IMG/VR virus record: IMGVR_UViG_3300044527_000952 | Coordinates: 29,058 to 93,057 of that record | From: a virus | Length of the DNA: 64,000 nucleotides | Direction: 5' to 3' (one strand) | Part shown: piece after piece, positions 7,865 through 16,162 of the stretch | How positions within the stretch are numbered: position 1 is the stretch's first letter | Layout: each line of letters opens with the position of its first letter | Made by a program: the position numbers and the translations under genes | Notes under the pieces: model-generated | What the model was told of the DNA's origin: nothing | Database searches by the model: none | The model's input: only the letters and a program-made list of their open reading frames with translations

Positions 7865-8782
7865 ATGGATAAAAAGCACAAAAAATTACTAAAGTTTACT
7901 GATTGGGTTATTGGTCGTTTAGGCATAAAAAATAAACCACAGATACGATTTAGTGATGACAAAACAGAAGTTACCAAACATAGAACATTTGGTTCGACCA
8001 CCCCTAATAATACCATATGGGTCCATGTTGGTGACCGTAATACCGCAGATGTAATGCGTACGTTATGCCATGAACTAGTACATGCTAAACAATTTGAAAT
8101 TGGTACCGCTAAACCACAGATGGACCCAAAGCGTGAACAAGGCATAGAAGATGAAGCAAATGCTATGGCAGGACGTATGATGCGTAAGTATGGTAAAATG
8201 GATGCTACCATATATGAGAGTAAAGAACGAGCATGTTGTGCAGAATTGCGTCATGGTTTGCTTAAGTTAGAAAAGACTGATTACGATACGATTGATCGTT
8301 TAATGAAGAAAATAGCTAAAAAACATAACATTACTCCAAAACAATTACATGATTACTTTGTTGAAACACATGGTGTTATACCTGATACATGGATTAAGAA
8401 GCAAAAAAAGTTAAAGGAAAGTCGTGAAGGGTCATTAACACATGAAGTAGCAGATAGTTTGCCACATGCTTATATTATGCCTGATTTAGATAGTGGTAAT
8501 CCATATTTACAGTATAAATTTGGTGTAGCGATTGCTTCAGCACGTGGCGCACAAGCACGTAAAGATGATAAAATTAACCCATTTGAAGAAGATGGTATGG
8601 GTGATGTATTTTCAGATAAAGAATTAGTAGTTAGTTTTGATCCACACATTGATCAAATTATTAGTGCAGCATTAAAGAAAATTGGTATGCCTGACAATAA
8701 AAAATTAGTTGGGGTAAAAGGTAGTAAAGAAGATACCGATGTTGGAAAACAAAGTCCTGTACAGGGCTTTAAGGGGTTTTAA
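7865..8782 (+). CDS. phage zinc metallopeptidase-domain protein
   Basis: 305 aa. The zincin motif HELVH in LCHELVHAKQFE lies around residues 69-73, with a downstream EDEANAMAGR helix likely supplying the third ligand. The C-terminal half is unrelated and ends SPVQGFKGF. The protein at 9226 ends with a similar SPIQAFKGF, suggesting a shared terminal tag in this late block. A virion or maturation role is inferred from late promoter and position. It starts without a Shine-Dalgarno sequence. Confidence 0.75.
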   Translation: MDKKHKKLLKFTDWVIGRLGIKNKPQIRFSDDKTEVTKHRTFGSTTPNNTIWVHVGDRNTADVMRTLCHELVHAKQFEIGTAKPQMDPKREQGIEDEANAMAGRMMRKYGKMDATIYESKERACCAELRHGLLKLEKTDYDTIDRLMKKIAKKHNITPKQLHDYFVETHGVIPDTWIKKQKKLKESREGSLTHEVADSLPHAYIMPDLDSGNPYLQYKFGVAIASARGAQARKDDKINPFEEDGMGDVFSDKELVVSFDPHIDQIISAALKKIGMPDNKKLVGVKGSKEDTDVGKQSPVQGFKGF

Positions 8783-8783
8783 A

Positions 8784-9218
8784 GTGAGAATATACGAAAT
8801 ATTAAAAGAAGAAACTGAAGATCGCCCACATTTATCTGCGGAACAATTAGCAGCAGTTGAGCGTTTTGCTGATAAGTTATGGGAAAAATTAGGTATTGAT
8901 GTAAAATTTGGTACCCATTTTTTAGAACGATTATATCGTTATGAAAACGATCCACCTATTTCAGGCGCAGAATTAGTTCGTTTATTTAAACAAGAATATC
9001 AAAAATACGGTAAAGAAATTGCTTCGCTACCACCTGAAACTGAAGGTGTGTTTATGGATTTACTCACTAACGTAAACTTACCATTTGTTATTAAGCAACG
9101 TGACGTAGATGAACCTAAGAAAATATTAGGGCAAACCATTATGCGTAAACCTAGTAATACTGCAAAAGGACAATTTGTTCCAAAAGGTCCTGCTTTTAAA
9201 ATTGGTAGAACGGATTAA
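8784..9218 (+). CDS. conserved phage late protein of unknown function
   Basis: GTG 8784, 1 nt after the preceding stop, is preferred over an ATG at 8739 that would overlap the metallopeptidase. The 144-aa product contains FGTHFLERLYRYENDPPISG and an ELVRLFKQEYQKYGKEI stretch. I remember a similar protein in T4-like phages next to structural genes; function unknown. Confidence 0.7.
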   Translation: MRIYEILKEETEDRPHLSAEQLAAVERFADKLWEKLGIDVKFGTHFLERLYRYENDPPISGAELVRLFKQEYQKYGKEIASLPPETEGVFMDLLTNVNLPFVIKQRDVDEPKKILGQTIMRKPSNTAKGQFVPKGPAFKIGRTD

Positions 9219-9221
9219 ATA
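9214..9221 (+). promoter_or_regulatory. late promoter ATTAAATA, 4 nt before ATG
   Basis: ATTAAATA overlaps the end of the preceding gene and is followed by CAAT and the ATG at 9226; leaderless-type spacing. Confidence 0.5.
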
Positions 9222-9225
9222 CAAT

Positions 9226-9597
9226 ATGCGAGCTAAAGAATTCATAGCAGAACACAATCCTACAGGTAAACCACATCCTAATGCTAAAGAAGCATCAAGA
9301 GGTTTACATAAGTTTCGTGATATCAATGCACAAGACCGTATCTATGAATTAAATCGTGTCATGATGGCAGTTGCATGTACTGATGGTAAAGTTCCTGTTA
9401 ATTTAGACTCTGAGAGTTATACAGGTCGTAATAATACTGCACATCCTTATACAAAAGAAGAACAAGACATGCTCAAAATTGCATATGCAGCAGTAGGTTC
9501 CGAAGTACATGATTTAAATAATGGTGATATGCGTAGTTTAGAAGTAAAAGATACCAATAAAACAAGCCCAATACAAGCATTTAAAGGCTTCAAATAA
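9226..9597 (+). CDS. conserved phage protein, MRAKEFI N-terminus
   Basis: The 123-aa protein starts at ATG 9226; a longer frame from 9175 has no support. MRAKEFIAEHN is an N-terminus I have seen on phage virion-associated proteins. The protein ends SPIQAFKGFK, like its neighbour at 7865. No catalytic motif was recognised. Confidence 0.65.
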   Translation: MRAKEFIAEHNPTGKPHPNAKEASRGLHKFRDINAQDRIYELNRVMMAVACTDGKVPVNLDSESYTGRNNTAHPYTKEEQDMLKIAYAAVGSEVHDLNNGDMRSLEVKDTNKTSPIQAFKGFK

Positions 9598-9645
9598 TTT
9601 TTCAACCCGTCCTACTATGTATAAGTAGTGTTACAGAGGAACACT

Positions 9646-10341
9646 ATGAAAAATATTGATATTAATAAAACGATTGATGCTATTAAACTAAAATGGTACC
9701 ACGAGTGGCTAGCTACACATATCTATGATGAAGGTCCTAGCGGTTTTCACAAAGAACTTACCAAATCAGTAGTTACAAAATATATCGATCCACTTAACAT
9801 ACCAAAAAATGCAAGAATCTTGGACATGGGATGCGGACCTGGATACTTTCTTGATGAAATCAAAGAACGTGGATATCATAACTATATGGGTATTACCCTT
9901 AGTGATGGTGATATTCAAATGTGTCGTGGCAATGGACATGAAGTTGAAGCATATGATTTAAGTTTCCTACCACAGAATAAAGGGTTTATTGATGAAAGTG
10001 TTGACTTAATTTTTTGTCGCCATGCATTAGAACATAGTCCATATCCATTGTTTACCTTAGTAGAATATAATCGTGTATTAAAGCAGAATGGATTAATTTA
10101 TATTGAAGTACCTGCACCTAACTGTGATCGTTTACATGAATATAACATGAATCATTACAGTATTATGGGTGAACGTATGTTAGCAGCATTGTTACAACGT
10201 ACAGGATTTGATGTTAAAGTATTTGAAAATCTTGAGTTTGAATTGGTCGTTGCCAAAGATGAAGAAGGTAATGACAAAAAAGTTAAAGAACACTTTTTCT
10301 GTATTGTTGCATCAAAAGCAAGACCACTTGATCTAAAATAA
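9646..10341 (+). CDS. class I SAM-dependent methyltransferase
   Basis: ATG 9646 follows AGAGGA. The 231-aa protein shows motif I ILDMGCGPGYF near residue 60, an acidic motif at AYDLSF and motif IV-like SVDLIFCRHALEH near residue 120, typical of small-molecule or sugar methyltransferases. The substrate cannot be read. Isolated among structural genes, it may modify a virion glycan or protein (inference). Confidence 0.85.
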   Translation: MKNIDINKTIDAIKLKWYHEWLATHIYDEGPSGFHKELTKSVVTKYIDPLNIPKNARILDMGCGPGYFLDEIKERGYHNYMGITLSDGDIQMCRGNGHEVEAYDLSFLPQNKGFIDESVDLIFCRHALEHSPYPLFTLVEYNRVLKQNGLIYIEVPAPNCDRLHEYNMNHYSIMGERMLAALLQRTGFDVKVFENLEFELVVAKDEEGNDKKVKEHFFCIVASKARPLDLK

Positions 10342-10348
10342 TAAAAAA

Positions 10349-10372
10349 CACTCATAAATATCTTTATGAGTG
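10349..10372 (+). promoter_or_regulatory. 10-bp hairpin covering the start codon of the next gene
   Basis: CACTCATAAA (10349-10358), loop TATC, TTTATGAGTG (10363-10372). The right arm contains the ATG at 10366 and the left arm contains most of a late promoter. RNA made from upstream would hide the start; RNA from the late promoter would begin after the left arm and leave it free. Confidence 0.55.
10353..10360 (+). promoter_or_regulatory. late promoter CATAAATA, 5 nt before ATG
   Basis: CATAAATA, TCTTT, then ATG 10366; the same geometry as before the terminase gene. Confidence 0.55.
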
Positions 10373-10563
10373 ATGAGTTAAATGATTTAAGAAAATTGGC
10401 AGGTATCACCCTGCCAAATTCTTCTGATTATGGTGCAGCAATTAGTATGACTGCAACCCAAAAAGCACAAATTATGCGTGAAAAGAATATAAGACCTGGG
10501 GATCCTGCTTGGTTCAGACTATGGTTTGCCCAAACTCATCTAACAGGTGAAAAACCAATTTAG
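10366..10563 (+). CDS. small conserved phage protein, 65 aa
   Basis: Begins MSDELNDLRKLAGI, an N-terminal pattern that recurs in T4-like phage late proteins and resembles the C-terminus DRIKKLSGL of the 811-aa protein at 13726. The C-terminal part (REKNIRPGDPAWFRLWF) also looks familiar from phage hypotheticals. No Shine-Dalgarno sequence. Confidence 0.6.
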   Translation: MSDELNDLRKLAGITLPNSSDYGAAISMTATQKAQIMREKNIRPGDPAWFRLWFAQTHLTGEKPI

Positions 10564-10570
10564 ATAAATA
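10563..10570 (+). promoter_or_regulatory. candidate late promoter GATAAATA
   Basis: GATAAATA overlaps the preceding stop and lies 21 nt before the tail-fibre-like gene. Confidence 0.5.
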
Positions 10571-10591
10571 CTATATTATTATGGTATTTAC

Positions 10592-12091
10592 ATGGAACCC
10601 GATCCTTCAGCAGTAGCTCCTTGGTATTTAAGAAACATTAATCAAGCACTTGCCTTAGATGAAACTACAGGCAATGTATACCTTCGTACTGATGCACAGA
10701 TTGGTGATGTTACGATTACGGGTAATGTAAATATACCTGGTAACGTGGCGGCGACACAAAGCGGTAATTGGAATGTAGGGTTATTAGGTAATTTAGCAGG
10801 TATTACAGGTAATGTAACAGTAGTTGATGGTGGTGGTAGTTTAACTATTGATGGTAATGTAGGTATTTCAGGTACAGCAAATGTATCGTTAGGATCATCA
10901 AGTACGGATGCTTTTGGACGTTTACGAGTTAGTAATCCAACTACACTATTTGATACACAATCTAGATACTATGATCATGAACAATTCGCAAGCAATACCG
11001 CAGGAAGCGGTAGTGTTCTATATAATGCAAATTCTAGTACGTATGAGTTAAACGTAACTACAGGCGCAACAGATAGCGTAATACAAGAAACCTATAAGGT
11101 CTTCCCCTATCAACCAGGTAAAAGTCTACTCATTTTCGCTACATTTTGTATGTCCACTGCCAAAGCTAATCTACGTCAACGTGTAGGTTATTTTAATTCA
11201 AATAATGGTATATTTTTTGAACAAAATGGTACAACACTTAATATGGTTATTCGTAGTAGCAGTACGGGAAGTATTGTTGAAGACAGAATACCACAGAGTA
11301 ATTGGAACGGTGACAACTTAAGTGGTACAGGTGGTTCTAGCAACCCAAGCGGTATTGCGTTAAACACTGCAGTAGATCAAATATGGTTTACAGATGTTGA
11401 ATGGTTAGGTGTGGGCAGCGTACGAGTTGGTTTTGTAATAAATGGTGTGTTTTATATTGTTCATACATTTAATCATGCTAACGTTGTAGGTAATACAACT
11501 ACTTATATGTCTACAGCATGTCTGCCATTGCGTTATGAAATTACGAATACAGGTGTAACGTCAAGTAGTAGTATGTTACGCCAAATTTGTGCAAGTGTTA
11601 TATCTGAAGGTGGTTATAGTTTATCAGGAACTCCTGCATCAATAGGGCATAATTTAGGCGCACCTATACGATTACCTAATGATCAATCTTTTTTACCGCT
11701 ACTTTCTATACGATTAAAGAGTACAATGCCTGATGCTATTGTAATACCAAAATATTATACAGTTGCTCCTGTAGGACAAAGTGTTTTTAAGTATAGAATT
11801 TATAGTAGAGCAGTTACAACAGGTGGAACATTTACTTCAATGGGAGTTAATAGTCCTGTAGAGTATAATTTAGCACCACTTGCAGTAAGTAGTGGAACCA
11901 TTGTTGCAGAAGGATATATTGTTTCATCAAACCAAAGTTCAGCAGCACCCATGCAAGTTCCGTTAGGGTTTGAAGTACAGCTACAACGTCAACCATTTAC
12001 AGGTGTAACATACGAATATGTTATAACTGCTGCTACAACAGGCACTAATCAAGACGTATATGCTAGCTTAGAATGGCAAGAAGTTAGTTAA
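10592..12091 (+). CDS. virion structural / tail-fibre-like protein
   Basis: 499 aa, rich in Gly, Asn, Ser and Thr. Residues about 40-105 carry repeated GNV units (ITGNVNIPGNV, then TGNVTVVDGGG) resembling a beta-solenoid. Near residue 108 comes AFGRLRVSNPTTLFDTQ, a signature I associate with large-phage virion proteins, and the rest is predicted beta-rich. No chaperone or peptidase domain was recognised. It is preceded by a late promoter and followed by the terminase, consistent with a tail fibre or baseplate decoration. Confidence 0.75.
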   Translation: MEPDPSAVAPWYLRNINQALALDETTGNVYLRTDAQIGDVTITGNVNIPGNVAATQSGNWNVGLLGNLAGITGNVTVVDGGGSLTIDGNVGISGTANVSLGSSSTDAFGRLRVSNPTTLFDTQSRYYDHEQFASNTAGSGSVLYNANSSTYELNVTTGATDSVIQETYKVFPYQPGKSLLIFATFCMSTAKANLRQRVGYFNSNNGIFFEQNGTTLNMVIRSSSTGSIVEDRIPQSNWNGDNLSGTGGSSNPSGIALNTAVDQIWFTDVEWLGVGSVRVGFVINGVFYIVHTFNHANVVGNTTTYMSTACLPLRYEITNTGVTSSSSMLRQICASVISEGGYSLSGTPASIGHNLGAPIRLPNDQSFLPLLSIRLKSTMPDAIVIPKYYTVAPVGQSVFKYRIYSRAVTTGGTFTSMGVNSPVEYNLAPLAVSSGTIVAEGYIVSSNQSSAAPMQVPLGFEVQLQRQPFTGVTYEYVITAATTGTNQDVYASLEWQEVS

Positions 12092-12104
12092 TCTAATTTT
12101 ACTC

Positions 12105-12112
12105 CATAAATA
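12105..12112 (+). promoter_or_regulatory. late promoter CATAAATA, 5 nt before the terminase ATG
   Basis: CATAAATA, GTTTC, ATG 12118; no Shine-Dalgarno sequence follows, so the terminase mRNA is probably leaderless when made from here. Confidence 0.6.
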
Positions 12113-12117
12113 GTTTC

Positions 12118-13689
12118 ATGAATATGCAAAATGGTGTGCAACTCATTAAGAATCCTTATGAACTTACATCGTTCAAGGATGATAAACAATTACAAGACTT
12201 TTTAAAATGCTGTAATCCTGATACAGGTTATCTATATTTTATGGATAACTTTTTTATGATACAACACCCTACACAAGGTAGTATGTTATATCACCCATGG
12301 GCTTATCAAAAACGATTAATAGAAACATACCATAACTATCGTTTTAGTATATCTCTAATGCCACGCCAAAGTGGTAAATCTACAAGTGCAGCAGGTTATT
12401 TGCTATGGTATGCAATGTTTGTACCTGACAGTACGATTCTTATTGCTGCACATAAGTATGCAGGTTCGCAAGAAATAATGCAACGTATACGTTATGGTTA
12501 TGAGAATTGTCCACTACATATTAAAGCAGGTGTTGTAACTTATAACAAAGGATCACTAGACTTTGAAAATGGTAGTAGAATTATTAGTGCTACCACTACA
12601 GAAAATACAGGTCGTGGTCTTTCTATATCGTTATTATATCTTGATGAGTTTGCATTTGTTCGCCCAGGCATTGCTAAAGAATTTTGGACCTCTATCGCCC
12701 CTACTCTAGCAACAGGTGGTAAAGCAATTATAACAAGTACCCCAAATAGTGATGAAGATCAGTTTGCTATAATTTGGAAAGGTGCAAATAAAACACAGGA
12801 TGAATACGGTAATACTACTGAATTAGGTGTTAATGGTTTTAAAGCGTACAAGGCACATTGGAGCGAACAACCAGGTCGTGATGAACAATGGGCTGAATCT
12901 ATGAAAGCACAACTTGGTGATGAACGATTCAGGCGTGAAATTGGTTGTGAATTTGTTATCGCTGATGAAACATTGATCAATCCATTAATACTTACCACAC
13001 TAGAGGGTATGGAACCCATTGAGCGTATGGGTCAAGTACGTTGGTTTTCTAAACCACAAAAAGGTAATATCTATTGTGTTGGGCTAGATCCAAGCTTGGG
13101 TACAGGTAGCGATCCTGCTGCTATACAAATATTTGAAGCAAATACTACTAAACAAATTGGTGAATGGAAACATAATAGAACTACCATACCTGAACAAATT
13201 AAACTATTAGCCAAAATAAATGAATACATTGTTGATATAACCAATGAACCTAATAATTTATATTACAGTTTAGAAAATAATACTATTGGTGAAGCAGCAC
13301 TTATATCATTAGCAGAATATGGCGAAGAAAATATTAAAGGCACCATGCTAAGCGAACCTAAACAAGTAGGTGCAACTAGACGTTATAGAAAAGGGTTTAA
13401 TACCACTCAAAAAAGTAAGTTAGCAGCATGCAGTAAACTAAAAAACTTGATTGAAAGTGGTAAAATGTCGCTGAGAAGTAATGCACTAATCACAGAATTA
13501 AAGTCATTTGTAGCTGCTGAAGGTAGTTATGCTGCAAAAATAGGTGAAACTGATGACTTAGTAATGGCAACATTATTGGTTATACGTATTTTACAACATC
13601 TTCAAAACTATCATAGTGACCTAGATACGCACATTAGAGATCACAGCGAATACATTGAACCCATGCCATTTATAATGACATTAAGTTAA
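12118..13689 (+). CDS. terL: terminase large subunit (gp17-like DNA-packaging motor)
   Basis: 523 aa. N-terminal ATPase: Walker A MPRQSGKSTSA near residue 81, Walker B LLYLDEFAF near residue 171, coupling motif TSTPN near residue 205. C-terminal RNase H-like nuclease: acidic residues in VGLDPSLGTGSDPA near residue 324, SLENNTIGEAA near residue 384 and ETDDLVMA near residue 479. It pumps DNA into proheads and cuts it. All key residues are present and there is no intein. No small subunit was recognised in this window. Confidence 0.95.
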   Translation: MNMQNGVQLIKNPYELTSFKDDKQLQDFLKCCNPDTGYLYFMDNFFMIQHPTQGSMLYHPWAYQKRLIETYHNYRFSISLMPRQSGKSTSAAGYLLWYAMFVPDSTILIAAHKYAGSQEIMQRIRYGYENCPLHIKAGVVTYNKGSLDFENGSRIISATTTENTGRGLSISLLYLDEFAFVRPGIAKEFWTSIAPTLATGGKAIITSTPNSDEDQFAIIWKGANKTQDEYGNTTELGVNGFKAYKAHWSEQPGRDEQWAESMKAQLGDERFRREIGCEFVIADETLINPLILTTLEGMEPIERMGQVRWFSKPQKGNIYCVGLDPSLGTGSDPAAIQIFEANTTKQIGEWKHNRTTIPEQIKLLAKINEYIVDITNEPNNLYYSLENNTIGEAALISLAEYGEENIKGTMLSEPKQVGATRRYRKGFNTTQKSKLAACSKLKNLIESGKMSLRSNALITELKSFVAAEGSYAAKIGETDDLVMATLLVIRILQHLQNYHSDLDTHIRDHSEYIEPMPFIMTLS

Positions 13690-13696
13690 TTAAGCT

Positions 13697-13704
13697 GATA
13701 AATA
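13697..13704 (+). promoter_or_regulatory. candidate late promoter GATAAATA
   Basis: GATAAATA 21 nt before the ATG at 13726, in the short gap after the terminase. Confidence 0.5.
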
Positions 13705-13725
13705 CACTATAAAAGTGGATTTATC

Positions 13726-16161
13726 ATGCCAAAAAATAATGAACTGATTAACGTTGACCTAGAAAACTTTCTTGATGCTAAAGGTATGGATGCTGTTCCA
13801 TATGATAGCAGTGGTAAGCAAGTTCCTATTCCCGATGAAGCTGAACTATTTCAGTTTAAGTTTGCCCCTGATGGTGAAGAAAGAGGTACCGCAACTGTAT
13901 CAATTGATGGTACAAAATCACTAAATCTTTATTACGATGATGCTATTATGACTGAAAATGAAGGTAGCGATGAATGGTTTCAGTTTGTTAAGCAATTAAA
14001 ACGATTTGCTATGATGCATCAACTTGATTTTAAAACAAAAAATATGGATAGGTTGGCTACAGATATGAAAAAACGTGAATATCAGAAAAAACTAGATGAA
14101 GGTTATTACGGTACACGCCATACAAGTTATAGCGACAAAAACCCAGGTACCGTCAAAATGATCCTCAAACACAACCGTCCACTTGAAGAAACTGATGCAC
14201 GTTTTCGTAATATTGAAAAGATCTTTCTAGAAACTGAAACAGGAGAACGCTTTTTATTAGATACTAAAAAGCCAAGCATTGCTAGAGCATATGCTAGACA
14301 TTTAGCAGAAGGTGGTCGTTATAACGATGAACGTTGGAATCATATTGGTCAAATAGCTGAAGATATTAACCGTTTAGGTGGATTTGTACGTGCTACACGT
14401 AACAAACAATTTAATGAAGGTGCAGTAAAATTAGTCAACGAAGCGCAAAATCATTATCAAGCATTGCGTGAAACCATCAAACACTTACAAGGTTCACGTG
14501 GTTATAATAAGTATTTCGAAAGTTGGAAACCAACATTAAACGAAGATAATGAAGATAATTCTATCTCTGAAATGTTTTTAACACAACGTTTAGACCCACG
14601 TGTTGAAAGTGCGTTACCTGTACTTAATCGTTTGGCAAAAAATATTACTGAAATGTCTGAGCTAAATGAATTTGAAAATTGGGCAAGTGATATTGTAAAA
14701 GAAGTATTGCACCCAACTTCAGCAGGATCATTAGACGATCTAGTAGATCTACTTGGTGCTGATAGTGAATTCTTAACACTAGGACCTGATGGTAAAAACG
14801 CAATCAATGAGATTGAAGGTATTATTGATGAACCTGCGTTAAATTCACGTTTGCAAAAAGCAGGTATGAGCAAACCTGATCAAGATGCACGTCCTATTAT
14901 TATTGGTTGGATGCAGGAAAATGCTAAAGACAAACATTATGAAGAAATCTTAAGCAAAATAGAAGTGGAAGAAGAACCCGCCGCAAAACCTGAGCCTAAA
15001 CCTGCACCACAACCAAAGAGGGTAGCACCTAGCGATAAAATGCCTGCTCCACCAAATGTTGAGGAAGATTATGACCCACGTTTGTCACAGAAAACACAAA
15101 TTGCAGGTACATTACCTACCTATCGTTATGCAAAAGGGTTGCTTGATAAGGTAGAAGGTCCACAAGGTAAGACATTAGACTTTGGTGCGGGATTAGGATT
15201 AGGATCAGCAGAGATTGGTGCTGATAGTTATGAAATGCACCCTAAGGCAGGATTCAAGCCTAACTTTGATCGTGTTGATAGTATACCTGATGAAAGCTAT
15301 GCAAAAATTGTATCATTAAATGTTCTCAATGTTATACCTAACGATAAAGGTTGGCGTGACGCAGCAGTAAAAGACATTGGTCGTATATTGATGCAAGGTG
15401 GTTCTGCACTTATTACAACACGTGGCAAGGATGTACTATCAGCAAAAGGTACACCACAAGATGAACCAAATAGTATTGTTACAACTGCGGGAACGTTTCA
15501 AAAAGGATTTACCCCACAAGAGTTAAAAGGTTATGTACAAAGTGTGCTTGGTGGTGGGTTTCAAGTAAAGACAGTAAAAGTTGGTAGTGCACCCGCAGCA
15601 ATTTTAGTTACTAAAGGTGGCGAACAAGTTAATGAACTTAAAGGTAAGATGCCTACACCTGATGAAGTGCGAGCATTGTTATTAAAACAAAAGAAACGTT
15701 TTGATGATCAAGGATTTGTACGTGCTGCAGATGATACCGCAAAATTACTCAAACAACGTACACCACAACCTAGCCAACAACCTAGTGCAAAAGTTGAAGA
15801 ATATTTGCGTGAGTTTGAAGGTGAAATTGATGAAGCATGTTGGAAAGGCTATCACAAAGAGGGTATGAAAACAATGTTTGGTAAAGAATATCCTAATTGT
15901 GTTAAAAATAAGAAAGCCAATGAAGAACTTCAAAATGAAAGTCCTGTAAAAGAAGCATCTAAAGATAATGAATCTTCAGTAACCGTACGCAATCCTGTAG
16001 CCAAAAATGCTATGGCAGGAATTGGTGGAGGTGGTATGGGTAAACATAAGGATAAAAAACAAGCTGACAAGCGTGGCGAAGTAAAACACAAAAAAGATAA
16101 AGTCCCAATGGATCTTGAAGAAGGATCACTTGATAGGATTAAAAAACTATCAGGTCTATAA
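13726..16161 (+). CDS. large multidomain late protein with embedded methyltransferase-like domain
   Basis: 811 aa. Residues 1 to about 410 are charged and helical, with no known domain. A Pro/Glu/Lys linker follows (around 415-440). Residues about 460-640 read as a class I methyltransferase (TLDFGAGLGLGSAEIG as motif I, then AKIVSLNVLNVIPNDKGW and GRILMQGGSALITTRG). The C-terminal part has a Cys-containing CWKGYHKEGMKTMFGKEYPN segment seen in other phage late proteins, a Lys-rich tail and the terminal DRIKKLSGL motif. The late promoter and place between terminase and 16163 suggest a virion or head-associated protein. Methyltransferase activity is inferred from the fold only. Confidence 0.7.
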   Translation: MPKNNELINVDLENFLDAKGMDAVPYDSSGKQVPIPDEAELFQFKFAPDGEERGTATVSIDGTKSLNLYYDDAIMTENEGSDEWFQFVKQLKRFAMMHQLDFKTKNMDRLATDMKKREYQKKLDEGYYGTRHTSYSDKNPGTVKMILKHNRPLEETDARFRNIEKIFLETETGERFLLDTKKPSIARAYARHLAEGGRYNDERWNHIGQIAEDINRLGGFVRATRNKQFNEGAVKLVNEAQNHYQALRETIKHLQGSRGYNKYFESWKPTLNEDNEDNSISEMFLTQRLDPRVESALPVLNRLAKNITEMSELNEFENWASDIVKEVLHPTSAGSLDDLVDLLGADSEFLTLGPDGKNAINEIEGIIDEPALNSRLQKAGMSKPDQDARPIIIGWMQENAKDKHYEEILSKIEVEEEPAAKPEPKPAPQPKRVAPSDKMPAPPNVEEDYDPRLSQKTQIAGTLPTYRYAKGLLDKVEGPQGKTLDFGAGLGLGSAEIGADSYEMHPKAGFKPNFDRVDSIPDESYAKIVSLNVLNVIPNDKGWRDAAVKDIGRILMQGGSALITTRGKDVLSAKGTPQDEPNSIVTTAGTFQKGFTPQELKGYVQSVLGGGFQVKTVKVGSAPAAILVTKGGEQVNELKGKMPTPDEVRALLLKQKKRFDDQGFVRAADDTAKLLKQRTPQPSQQPSAKVEEYLREFEGEIDEACWKGYHKEGMKTMFGKEYPNCVKNKKANEELQNESPVKEASKDNESSVTVRNPVAKNAMAGIGGGGMGKHKDKKQADKRGEVKHKKDKVPMDLEEGSLDRIKKLSGL

Positions 16162-16162
16162 T

